A DNA stretch of 64,000 nt from positions 42,829 to 106,828 of the forward strand of contig CAJPKC010000002.1 of assembly GCA_905370255.1 (NCBI GenBank), written 5' to 3'. This DNA is from Streptococcus oralis. GTDB taxonomy: Bacteria > Bacillota > Bacilli > Lactobacillales > Streptococcaceae. Position numbers and translations under genes: made by a program. Under the pieces are notes generated by a model. It was not told the DNA's origin. It did no database searches and saw only the letters and a program-made list of their open reading frames with translations. This document shows positions 35,169-42,699 of the stretch, piece by piece; within the stretch, counting starts at the first letter, position 1, and the number at the start of each line of letters is the position of its first letter.

Positions 35169-35660
35169 TTATTTTACAGCTGAAGTTTTAGGCAATTGTT
35201 TTGGAGTTGTTTTGCCTTGTGGAAGATTCTTTTCAGCTTCTTTAGCTTTGTTTACATCTTCATTGATGTTTTTCTTGTCTTCCGGTTTCTTAGTGTCAGT
35301 TGGTTTGTTTCCATCTTTTTGATCGTCCAAACGTACTGATGGGTTTCCGTCAGTTCCTTTGTCAAGACCGTGTTCTTTGATGAATTTTTCTTCTTCAGAT
35401 GGAGCAAAGATTTCTTCTTTTTCTTTATCTGTCAAAGGAGATTCTTGGTTAGTATCAATGACACCGAGACCATATTTAGTAAGATCGGCTTTACCATCTT
35501 TCAATTCAGCACCTGGACGAACGTTACCGTTTTCGTCTTTAACAAGTGCAAAACCTTGATCAAAGCCTGCAAATGTGTAAGTTGCAGCAGATACTGTTGT
35601 TGCAACAGTGACAGTAGCTGCAAGAGCGGCAGCTGACGCTAAGATAGTTTTTAATTTCAT
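35169..35660 (-). CDS. Small secreted protein with truncated LPKTS signal
   Basis: 163 residues from ATG 35660, which follows AAGGTG; the GTG 12 nt upstream is less likely. Signal peptide about 1-26 (ATVTVATTVSAATYT). The mature part is Lys/Asp/Glu/Pro-rich and low complexity. It ends KQLPKTSAVK and stops: the hydrophobic helix and positive tail of a sorting signal are missing, and a terminator follows at once, so no remnant is visible in other frames. It may be a released protein, a decoy sortase substrate, or the remains of an anchored protein. Transcribed from a near-consensus promoter with an operator-like repeat, so it is probably expressed strongly under some condition. Confidence 0.75.
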   Translation of the reverse strand: MKLKTILASAAALAATVTVATTVSAATYTFAGFDQGFALVKDENGNVRPGAELKDGKADLTKYGLGVIDTNQESPLTDKEKEEIFAPSEEEKFIKEHGLDKGTDGNPSVRLDDQKDGNKPTDTKKPEDKKNINEDVNKAKEAEKNLPQGKTTPKQLPKTSAVK

Positions 35661-35699
35661 AATTAAAATCACCTTCTATTAATTATTTTTGATATATGC

Positions 35700-35728
35700 A
35701 TTATAGCACATAATAAAGAATGTGTCAA
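35700..35728 (-). promoter_or_regulatory. Near-consensus extended -10 promoter
   Basis: On - : TTGACA (35723-35728), 17-bp spacer ending TGC, TATAAT (35700-35705). The strongest promoter by sequence in this island. Confidence 0.85.
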
Positions 35729-35742
35729 CAAACGGTTGACAC
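35722..35742. promoter_or_regulatory. Operator-like inverted repeat over the -35
   Basis: GTGTCAAC (35722-35729), AAACG, GTTGACAC (35735-35742): perfect 8-bp arms covering the -35 of the small LPKTS gene. A repressor bound here would block polymerase. Confidence 0.6.
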
Positions 35743-35764
35743 TTTTTCGAAATTTATGGGATTA

Positions 35765-35793
35765 TTGCGTAAAAAAGAATCTTATGATATAAT
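35765..35793 (+). promoter_or_regulatory. Extended -10 promoter of the G5-repeat adhesin
   Basis: TTGCGT (35765-35770), 17-bp spacer ending TGA, TATAAT (35788-35793). Confidence 0.8.
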
Positions 35794-35830
35794 GTAATCG
35801 AATTAATTAAATTACTGAAGGGTGATTCAA

Positions 35831-38800
35831 ATGTTAAAAGAAACTTTTAAAATGCGCAAGATTGGAAAACATTTAGTGAATGTTTCTATGCTTAGTTTGG
35901 CGATTGCGCCTGTTGTTGTTAGTGGCGTTCAACCCGCGTTCGCTGAAGAACGTGTGGCGAATGCTGAAACGGCTTATCCAACGAAAATCGAAAACGACAT
36001 GACGCCATCGAATACACCTGATGCCAAGGGTACTTATAATAGTCAGATTAAAAGTATTGAGCTTGTGTCTCAATCGGGTAATGCGTATCGTTATAAAGTG
36101 ACATTGCATGATGGTTATTCGATTCCGGAGGGTGGTATTTTACGTTTCAATACGAATATTGCACAGGATGCATTATCATTAGATTCTAGTAATGTTTTGA
36201 ATAGTGCTGGTTCTGTTATTGGTGGATTGAATACAGTTCGTATGCGAAGCGAAGCATCGATTGACACCGAGCTTAAATTTAATGATATTCAAACGGCGTC
36301 AGAGTATAGTTCATTGTGGAAATCGTTGACATCTAAAGATTATGCGGTATTTGATGCTATTGAGTTTACGTCAAAGGATTTGTTTTCAAAAACGAATACT
36401 AATCGTAGTTTTGAATTTGTTGTTAATGTGCGATCTTATTATAAGTATGGATCGGGATCTAATGGGTATAAACCTTTGTCGTATGTGGATAAACCTGCGA
36501 GTTTTGATTTATTGTTTCCGGATCGCACGTTTAGAACGGGCGTTGGATTAGGCGATAAGTATGTAAAATCGGGTGAAGTTCGTACTGTTCTTTCTACTAA
36601 GGATATTACGACAATCGGGTCTAAACCATTTACATATGATACATACGGTGATCAACTTGTGCGATCGTCAATTGATTCTGATGCGAATAAACCACAATGG
36701 ATTGAATCTTATTTTGGTTTGCGGAATGGTTTTATTTATACACTTTCATCGCATAGCGGTCAAAATGTGCAAGAAGGGTCTAACAAGGCACTTTATTTGA
36801 AGACGGGTGATGTTATTCGGTATAAGATACCTGATGTTCTTTCGCTGAAATACAAAAAGGGTGTTTCTGTGGGTGATTCTTTATCGTTAATCGTTAAAGA
36901 AACAACGCCGTCTTCTTATGTTGAGAAGAAAAATCGATTTTCCGATACAACTGATTATAAGGTTTTTGAACGAGTGCGTGAATCAGCAAAAGAATCGAAT
37001 GTTTCTTTTAAGTTAACTAAATTAGAAGATTCGCTTATTGAAGGTGTTGTCGAGCAGGATGTGTATATTAATCCGAAAACGGAAGTCGAGGTGTATTTGC
37101 CGTTTACTGATAATAAAGCGCTGAGCGGCATTGTTGATAAAGTTGGATTAAATCGATCTATTACAAGTGCTTTGACAACGGATGATCTTAAGACGTTCAC
37201 GGAATCGTCTGATCCTGAATTCAGTAAACGTTATAATGATACGGGTGTTTCTGTTGTTCGAGATGGTTCTGTTTTGGGAAAATCTAACAATATGTCTCTT
37301 TTCTTTAGAAAAAATAGAAATGTCGCAGTGGGTGATCAAACAAATGGTACAGTAAAAGTTAAATATGTTGATGAATCGGGTGCTGAAATTCCGGGTAATC
37401 CAATTGAAACAATCGCTGAAAATAAACCGTGGTACGAGCAAGTTACAATCACTCCTAAAGAGATTGCCGGTTATAAATTTGTAAAAGCTGATAAAGATTT
37501 GAAATTGGCTGTGGGTACGGGTGAAAATATTGTAACGTTAACTTATTCTCGGAATGTCACCTATATTCCCGATCCGAAATATAATGCTGGTGAAAAAGTT
37601 CCAGATCCTGATGATCCGTCTAGAATTCATGTAGGTACGAAGCCGAAAGTTGTTGAAGAGGAAATTCCTTTTAAAGAGGAAGTTCGTGAAAATCCTAAAT
37701 TGCCGAAAGGAATTGAAAATGTAATTCAAGAAGGCGAAAAAGGTAAAAAGACAACGACAACTACTTATACTGTTGATCCGAAAACAGGTGATGTTACACC
37801 ATCTGAAAAAGTAACAACTAAAGATCCTAAGAATCGCATTATTGAACGCGGTACTGGCGAAGATAAAGATGGTGATCTGATTGTGAATTACATTCCAGAT
37901 CCTGAAAACGAACCCGGTAAACAAACGATTGTCGACGAAGGTAAAAAACCTAAATTGGATGTCACTGGAAAAGTTAAGGATCCTGGTAAACCAAAAGTAA
38001 TCAAAGTCGGTACGAAGCCGAAAGTAGTTGAAGAGGAAATTCCTTTTAAAGAGGAGGTTCGTGAAAATCCGAAATTGCCAAAAGGAACAGAAAATGTGAT
38101 TCAAGAAGGTGAAAAAGGTAAGAAAACGACGACAACTACTTATACTTTAGATGAAAAGACTGGTAAAGTCACATCATCCGAAAAAGTAACGACTAAAGAG
38201 CCTAAGAACCGCATTATTGAACGTGGTACTGGTGAAGATAAAGACGGTGATTTAATCGTGAATTATATTCCAGATCCTGAAAACGAGCCTGGTAAACAGA
38301 CTATTGTTGATGAAGGTAAGAAACCGAAACGTGATGTTACTGGAAAAGTTAAAGATCCCGGTAAGCCTAAAGTAATTAAGGTTGGTACGAAACCGAAAGT
38401 TGTTGAAGAGGACATTCCTTTTAAAGAGGAAGTTCGAGAAAATCCTAAGTTGCCTAAAGGAACGGAATTCGTAATTCAAGAAGGTGAAAAAGGTAAAAAG
38501 AAAACAACAACAACTTATACATTGGATCCGAAAACAGGTAAGGTGACGTCTGAGGATAAAGTTGAAACTAAAGATCCGAAGAATCGTATTATTGAGCGTG
38601 GTACGGGAGAAGACGTTGACGGTGAAATCGTTGTAACGTATATTCCAGATCCTGAAAATGATCCTGGTAAACAAACGGTTGTTGACGAAGGATCTAAACC
38701 TAAATTAGATGTTACGGGTAAAGTTACAGATCCAGGTAAGCCTAAGGTTATTAAGGTTGGTACGAAACCGAAAGTTGTTGAAGAGGAAATTCCTTTTAAA

Positions 38801-39625
38801 GAGGAAGTTCGTGAAAATCCTAAGTTGCCTAAAGGAACTGAAAATGTAATCCAAGAAGGTGAAAAAGGTAAAAAGACAACTACAACGACTTATACGATGG
38901 ATCCGAAGACTGGTGAAGTGAAACCAACTGAAAAAGTAACAACTAAAGATCCTAAGAATCGTATTGTTGAACGTGGTACCGGTGAAAATAAAGATGGTGA
39001 TTTGATCGTGAAATACATTCCTGATCCTGAAGAAGAGCCTGGTAAACAAACAGTTGTTGATGAAGGTAAAAAGCCTAAATTTGATGTAACTGGAAAAGAA
39101 ATTGATCCTGGTTCTCCTAAAGTAATCAAAGTAGGTACGAAGCCGAAAGTTGTTGAAGAGGAAGTGCCGTTTAAAGAGGAAGTTCGTGAAAACCCTGAAT
39201 TACCTGAAGGTGAGCGAAAAGTTGTTCAAGAAGGTCAAGCTGGTAAGAAAACAACGACTACGACATATACTTTAGACGAAAAGACAGGTAAAGTTAAAGA
39301 ATCAACTATTGAAAAAGTGGATGAGCCTAAAGTTCAAATTGTAGAAGTTGGTACTAAGAAACCTGAAGTTCCAAAAGAAGAGCCTAAAGTGGAAACGCCT
39401 AAGACTACGGAAACTCCTAAAAAAGAGGAACCTAAAGTTGAAGAACCTAAGGCTGAGCAACCGAAGACAACGGAAGAACCTAAAGCCAAAGAAACACCTA
39501 AGCAACTACCTAAGACTAGTGAACAAGCGAAACAACGTAATACTGCGATTGTTGCATTATTGTCAGTTGTAGGACTTGGTGGTTTAGCGACTTATCTAGG
39601 TCTTCGCAAACGTGATGAAAAATAA
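35831..39625 (+). CDS. LPKTS wall-anchored adhesin with five G5-type repeats
   Basis: 1264 residues from ATG 35831, 5 nt after GAAGGGTGA. Signal peptide about 1-38. Residues about 45-480 form a large N-terminal region with no recognised motif, probably the ligand-binding head. About 495-570 is MucBP-like (VKVKYVDESGAEI). Then come five modules of about 125 residues, each with a G5-like core (EEIPFKEEVRENPKLPKG, VIQEGEKGKKTTTTTYT) and a spacer (YIPDPENEPGKQ), like the G5-E stalks of staphylococcal SasG/Aap. A Pro/Glu/Lys wall-spanning stretch precedes QLPKTSEQAKQRNTAI. G5-E stalks are long rods that can self-associate with zinc in biofilms; that behaviour is not shown here. Confidence 0.85.
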   Translation: MLKETFKMRKIGKHLVNVSMLSLAIAPVVVSGVQPAFAEERVANAETAYPTKIENDMTPSNTPDAKGTYNSQIKSIELVSQSGNAYRYKVTLHDGYSIPEGGILRFNTNIAQDALSLDSSNVLNSAGSVIGGLNTVRMRSEASIDTELKFNDIQTASEYSSLWKSLTSKDYAVFDAIEFTSKDLFSKTNTNRSFEFVVNVRSYYKYGSGSNGYKPLSYVDKPASFDLLFPDRTFRTGVGLGDKYVKSGEVRTVLSTKDITTIGSKPFTYDTYGDQLVRSSIDSDANKPQWIESYFGLRNGFIYTLSSHSGQNVQEGSNKALYLKTGDVIRYKIPDVLSLKYKKGVSVGDSLSLIVKETTPSSYVEKKNRFSDTTDYKVFERVRESAKESNVSFKLTKLEDSLIEGVVEQDVYINPKTEVEVYLPFTDNKALSGIVDKVGLNRSITSALTTDDLKTFTESSDPEFSKRYNDTGVSVVRDGSVLGKSNNMSLFFRKNRNVAVGDQTNGTVKVKYVDESGAEIPGNPIETIAENKPWYEQVTITPKEIAGYKFVKADKDLKLAVGTGENIVTLTYSRNVTYIPDPKYNAGEKVPDPDDPSRIHVGTKPKVVEEEIPFKEEVRENPKLPKGIENVIQEGEKGKKTTTTTYTVDPKTGDVTPSEKVTTKDPKNRIIERGTGEDKDGDLIVNYIPDPENEPGKQTIVDEGKKPKLDVTGKVKDPGKPKVIKVGTKPKVVEEEIPFKEEVRENPKLPKGTENVIQEGEKGKKTTTTTYTLDEKTGKVTSSEKVTTKEPKNRIIERGTGEDKDGDLIVNYIPDPENEPGKQTIVDEGKKPKRDVTGKVKDPGKPKVIKVGTKPKVVEEDIPFKEEVRENPKLPKGTEFVIQEGEKGKKKTTTTYTLDPKTGKVTSEDKVETKDPKNRIIERGTGEDVDGEIVVTYIPDPENDPGKQTVVDEGSKPKLDVTGKVTDPGKPKVIKVGTKPKVVEEEIPFKEEVRENPKLPKGTENVIQEGEKGKKTTTTTYTMDPKTGEVKPTEKVTTKDPKNRIVERGTGENKDGDLIVKYIPDPEEEPGKQTVVDEGKKPKFDVTGKEIDPGSPKVIKVGTKPKVVEEEVPFKEEVRENPELPEGERKVVQEGQAGKKTTTTTYTLDEKTGKVKESTIEKVDEPKVQIVEVGTKKPEVPKEEPKVETPKTTETPKKEEPKVEEPKAEQPKTTEEPKAKETPKQLPKTSEQAKQRNTAIVALLSVVGLGGLATYLGLRKRDEK
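37634..39350 (+). repeat. Five tandem 375-bp repeats (last one shorter)
   Basis: The unit start GGTACGAA(G/A)CCGAAAGT occurs at 37634, 38009, 38384, 38759 and 39134, exactly 375 bp apart. The fixed period and high similarity indicate recent unequal recombination. Confidence 0.9.
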
Positions 39626-39633
39626 TCATCTTT

Positions 39634-39661
39634 AAAAGAAGCTCGTTTGAGCTTCTTTTTT
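39634..39661 (+). terminator. Intrinsic terminator
   Basis: Same stem as 35095-35122, followed by T. Confidence 0.85.
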
Positions 39662-39689
39662 TGCATTTTTCGATAAAGTTTGCTATAAT
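39661..39689 (+). promoter_or_regulatory. Extended -10 promoter of the RuvC-like gene
   Basis: TTGCAT (39661-39666), 17-bp spacer ending TGC, TATAAT (39684-39689). Confidence 0.75.
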
Positions 39690-39711
39690 GATGATATCGG
39701 AGGAAATTTTA

Positions 39712-40182
39712 ATGACAAGAATTCTATCAATTGATCCGTCCAGTAATCGTATTAGTACATCAACTACAGGTATTGTCTTGTTAGATAATACCAAATTGAT
39801 TAATTATTGGGTTGTACCATACGGCGTGGATAATTTTAGTGACTGGTGGCGGACTATCGGTGTGACAATTGATTATGATATTGCTATTGTAGAAAAATTC
39901 ATTGTTCGTCAAGGTAATAGTGCACGTGATAATTCCGTTGTTCAGACGGTTGAGATTATTAAGAAATTAGTACCGAATATTGTAGAGCAAGCTAATATGG
40001 GATACGGGACAGATGTTCCGGATAGTGTATTACGTGCGTGTGGTTTGTGGAAGTTCGATAAATCGCATCACCAAGATGTTCGTGCAGCTGCTCGTTTGGC
40101 GTTGTTCTATGCAATGCGCAACGATATGCAAGAAATCGTGAATGAGATTGGCGATCGTGTTTATGAATACGAATATTCGTAA
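39712..40182 (+). CDS. RuvC/RNase H-fold Holliday-junction resolvase-like protein
   Basis: 156 residues from ATG 39712, 8 nt after GGAGG; upstream in-frame codons have no ribosome site. The RuvC pattern is present: ILSIDPSSN with Asp8 near the N-terminus, a strand ending IAIVEKF with Glu61, and KSHHQDVRAAARLALFYA with His119/His120 and Asp122. Length suits the short RuvC forms of phages and plasmids. Such enzymes cut four-way or branched DNA in recombination and replication. It is a lone gene with its own promoter between two adhesin genes rich in long repeats, so it may act on recombination intermediates of the element. Confidence in the fold is good; substrate is unknown. Confidence 0.75.
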   Translation: MTRILSIDPSSNRISTSTTGIVLLDNTKLINYWVVPYGVDNFSDWWRTIGVTIDYDIAIVEKFIVRQGNSARDNSVVQTVEIIKKLVPNIVEQANMGYGTDVPDSVLRACGLWKFDKSHHQDVRAAARLALFYAMRNDMQEIVNEIGDRVYEYEYS

Positions 40183-40185
40183 TAG

Positions 40186-40214
40186 TTGATTTCGCAAAAT
40201 TTTAATGTTATAAT
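40186..40214 (+). promoter_or_regulatory. Extended -10 promoter of the 40251 adhesin
   Basis: TTGATT (40186-40191), 17-bp spacer ending TGT, TATAAT (40209-40214). Confidence 0.75.
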
Positions 40215-40250
40215 GATTTTATCAATTACATATTAAAGAAGGATTTTTAT

Positions 40251-42314
40251 ATGAAAAATAAATTGTTTAAAACAATGACGCACGTAATGCTTATTACGAC
40301 GGGTATTGGGTTCATTGCACCGTTGGCGCAACCGTTATCTGTGTTTGCTGAAGAAAAAACTGAGGTTAAATCTGAATCGTTGGATCTTACGAAAGCCATT
40401 GACGATGCAAAAGCGTTAGGCGTTTCTGTTAAAACGGGTGAAACAAAATTGTTTCAATCTCGTGAAGAGTTAGATGCTTATGTCAAAGATACTATTGCGA
40501 AATTGAAAGACGCTTCAGCTAAAGCAGTTGAACTTAAAAAAGTTCGTGGTCAAGAAGATGAAGCGTATAAAAAAGCTAAAGCCGAATACGACAAGGCTTT
40601 GGATCAATATAACAAAGATAAAGCTGAATATGATAAGAAGTTGAAATCGTACACTGAAGGTCTTGCTAAATTCCAGAAGGATCAGCAAGATTTGACGAAA
40701 CGTAATGATATTTTGTCTAGCAAAGATGGCATTGTTGTCTACGGTAAGTACGATGAAGCGAATAAAGGATCTGTTAAATACTTCGGTCAGATTGGTGTAG
40801 GATTGTCAGACTACAATAAATATCCGAACTTGTCATTTGTTAAAGACGGCGACTATATTGGCTATCACGATGATTCAGTTATTACTGATGTGAAAGTTAA
40901 GAAAGCTGTCTATAATAATTCGAATTCTGGTGATCGCACTTGGTTGAACGCGAATGATTATACTAAAGGTGATTCGTTCAAACTTACGAATGTTGCGACT
41001 ACAACTGATGGTGTTAAGCTCGACATGATTGTCACATTCAGAGAAAGCTTCAATCCGCTTTTGACAGAACCTGGAATCAATGATCAGAAATACGGAAACT
41101 TCTCGTTCCATAAGTTCGGCACAGAAGGTGCTATCAACGTTGATGCTCGTAACTCTGATAATAGTGATCTAGATTTTAAATTTGTAGATCAAAAGACGGG
41201 TAAGCCAGTAGAACTATTGACTGCTAATATTGAATCAGACTTAGATAACTATCAGTCTTCACTGTTAGAATATTCTACTATTAAATCTGCAATCACATTG
41301 ATTCCTCAAGGATCTGAATCTGAATTGCAGGGTGGTGCAGTAGTTTCGAAGTTTAATGAAGGTGTCGATAACGCTAATGCGATTCCGAAAGGTTCGTTCG
41401 TTTCAGTCGGTATCGGAGATACAATTCGTCATCAATTTAGACCGAATACGACTTTAGATCGTGCTAAACTCGCAAATCATCTTCTTACGACATGGAATCA
41501 GTCTAAAACTACTGGCGATATTGACATCTATAAGAAAGCCGGCTACACATATCAATTGTTTGGTAAATCGGCGGCTGTTAATCTGAACGTCTTTAAAGAA
41601 AAGAAACCTGTCGAACCAAAAGCACCGACGGCACCGTCTCCTGTAAAATCAAGTGGTCAAGATATTTCTATTGATGTTTTTGATGCTCGGATGGTGATTA
41701 CGAAATACATCGATATTACAACCGGAAAAGAAATTTCTAAGCAAGAAGATGGTAAACAACCTAAGAAAGATATTCCGGGATATGAATTCGTTGAGACGAA
41801 GGATGAAGGCGGAAATACAATTCACTACTACAAACCTGTAGAAAAGCCTGCCGAAAAAGTGATTACGAAACACATCGATATTACAACCGGAAAAGAAATT
41901 TCTAAACAAGAAGACGGTAAACAGCCTAAGAAAGATATTCCGGGATATGAATTCGTTGAGACGAAGGACGAAGGCGGAAACACTATTCACTACTACAAAC
42001 CTGTAGAAAAACCTGCTGAGAAAGTGATCACGAAACATATCGATATCACAACCGGAAAAGAAATTTCTAAGCAAGAAGATGGTAAACAACCTAAGAAGGA
42101 TATTCCAGGTTATGAATTCGTTGAAACGAAGGATGAAGGTGGAAACACTATTCACTACTACAAACCAGTAGAAAAGAAAGAAACACCAAAAGAACTACCT
42201 AAGACTAGTGAGCAAGCTAAACAACGTAATACTGCGATTGTCGTATTATTGTCAGTTGTAGGGCTCGGTGGTTTGGCTACTTATTTAGGTCTTCGCAAAC
42301 GTGATGAAAAATAA
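40251..42314 (+). CDS. LPKTS wall-anchored surface protein, mosaic paralog of the 27738 gene
   Basis: 687 residues. The signal peptide (KNKLFKTMTHVMLITT...FAEE) is homologous to that of the 27738 protein, as are the helical Tyr/Lys/Asp stretch at about 100-150, the three 55-residue repeats before the C-terminus, the LPKTSEQ signal and the terminator. The central domain (about 155-480) differs: it lacks the GbpC-type motifs (although SFSFHKFG-like strands suggest a beta fold) and was not recognised. So the two genes share both ends but carry different heads, as expected for adhesins diversified by recombination. Predicted wall-anchored. Confidence 0.82.
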   Translation: MKNKLFKTMTHVMLITTGIGFIAPLAQPLSVFAEEKTEVKSESLDLTKAIDDAKALGVSVKTGETKLFQSREELDAYVKDTIAKLKDASAKAVELKKVRGQEDEAYKKAKAEYDKALDQYNKDKAEYDKKLKSYTEGLAKFQKDQQDLTKRNDILSSKDGIVVYGKYDEANKGSVKYFGQIGVGLSDYNKYPNLSFVKDGDYIGYHDDSVITDVKVKKAVYNNSNSGDRTWLNANDYTKGDSFKLTNVATTTDGVKLDMIVTFRESFNPLLTEPGINDQKYGNFSFHKFGTEGAINVDARNSDNSDLDFKFVDQKTGKPVELLTANIESDLDNYQSSLLEYSTIKSAITLIPQGSESELQGGAVVSKFNEGVDNANAIPKGSFVSVGIGDTIRHQFRPNTTLDRAKLANHLLTTWNQSKTTGDIDIYKKAGYTYQLFGKSAAVNLNVFKEKKPVEPKAPTAPSPVKSSGQDISIDVFDARMVITKYIDITTGKEISKQEDGKQPKKDIPGYEFVETKDEGGNTIHYYKPVEKPAEKVITKHIDITTGKEISKQEDGKQPKKDIPGYEFVETKDEGGNTIHYYKPVEKPAEKVITKHIDITTGKEISKQEDGKQPKKDIPGYEFVETKDEGGNTIHYYKPVEKKETPKELPKTSEQAKQRNTAIVVLLSVVGLGGLATYLGLRKRDEK
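41688..42182 (+). repeat. Three tandem 165-bp repeats
   Basis: Units start at about 41688, 41853 and 42018 and encode the same 55-residue module as 29331-29990. Same orientation, about 12.4 kb apart. Confidence 0.9.
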
Positions 42315-42322
42315 AAAAAAAT

Positions 42323-42350
42323 AAAAGATACTCTTACGAGTATCTTTTTT
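42323..42350. terminator. Bidirectional terminator
   Basis: AAAAGATACTC, TTAC, GAGTATCTTTT. Ends the adhesin on + and the 59-residue gene on -. Confidence 0.85.
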
Positions 42351-42528
42351 AGTTATGTTCGGCTACGATAGCTGCTGGGTAAAATTCGAAAATACGTGAC
42401 ATGCCCGTGTTGTTGTAGACGCCACGATAACGTGTATTTCCTTGTTCGTCTACGAATTCGGATGTGATTTTAACGGGAATTACTTCGCCTGTATTTTCAA
42501 GTTTTAGTGTGATTTGTTTATTTGTCAT
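42349..42528 (-). CDS. Small 59-residue protein, unrecognised
   Basis: 59 residues starting MTNKQITLKLENTGEV and ending YPAAIVAEHN. AGAAAGGAC lies 6 nt upstream of ATG 42528, and a strong promoter precedes it. The sequence looks like a small all-beta domain. It is transcribed divergently from the RNA-polymerase-like gene with only 171 nt between starts, so it could be a small regulator of that locus. No DNA-binding motif is visible and no function is assigned. Confidence 0.7.
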   Translation of the reverse strand: MTNKQITLKLENTGEVIPVKITSEFVDEQGNTRYRGVYNNTGMSRIFEFYPAAIVAEHN

Positions 42529-42566
42529 TATTATTGTCCTTTCTAGTTTTTTTTTCTCAATTGTCT

Positions 42567-42594
42567 ATTATATCATATATCTATTATGTGTCAA
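42567..42594 (-). promoter_or_regulatory. Strong extended -10 promoter of the 59-residue gene
   Basis: On - : TTGACA (42589-42594), 16-bp spacer ending TGA, TATAAT (42567-42572). Confidence 0.8.
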
Positions 42595-42608
42595 CTTTTT
42601 TAGGGTAC

Positions 42609-42638
42609 TTGCATTTTTATTTTCAATTTTGATATAAT
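42609..42638 (+). promoter_or_regulatory. Extended -10 promoter of the RNA-polymerase-like gene
   Basis: TTGCAT (42609-42614), 18-bp spacer ending TGA, TATAAT (42633-42638). So the element's polymerase gene is itself read by host sigma-A polymerase. Confidence 0.75.
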
Positions 42639-42662
42639 AAAAGCATACATAAAATAAAACGA

Positions 42663-42681
42663 ACTCGATTTTAGATCGAGT
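42663..42681 (+). promoter_or_regulatory. 5'-UTR hairpin just before the polymerase ribosome site
   Basis: ACTCGAT (42663-42669), TTTAG loop, ATCGAGT (42675-42681). It ends 2 nt before AGAAAGTGAG. No T-run; possibly translational control or mRNA protection. Confidence 0.5.
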
Positions 42682-42699
42682 CAGAAAGTGAGAATAAAT

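Noticed and set aside
37538..39129. Several long - strand open frames in the G5-repeat region
   Set aside because: They repeat with the 375-bp period and are antisense to a clear signal-peptide and LPKTS gene.
37634..39350. CRISPR-like array
   Set aside because: The 375-bp period is fully coding and has no short repeats with unique spacers; it is a protein repeat.
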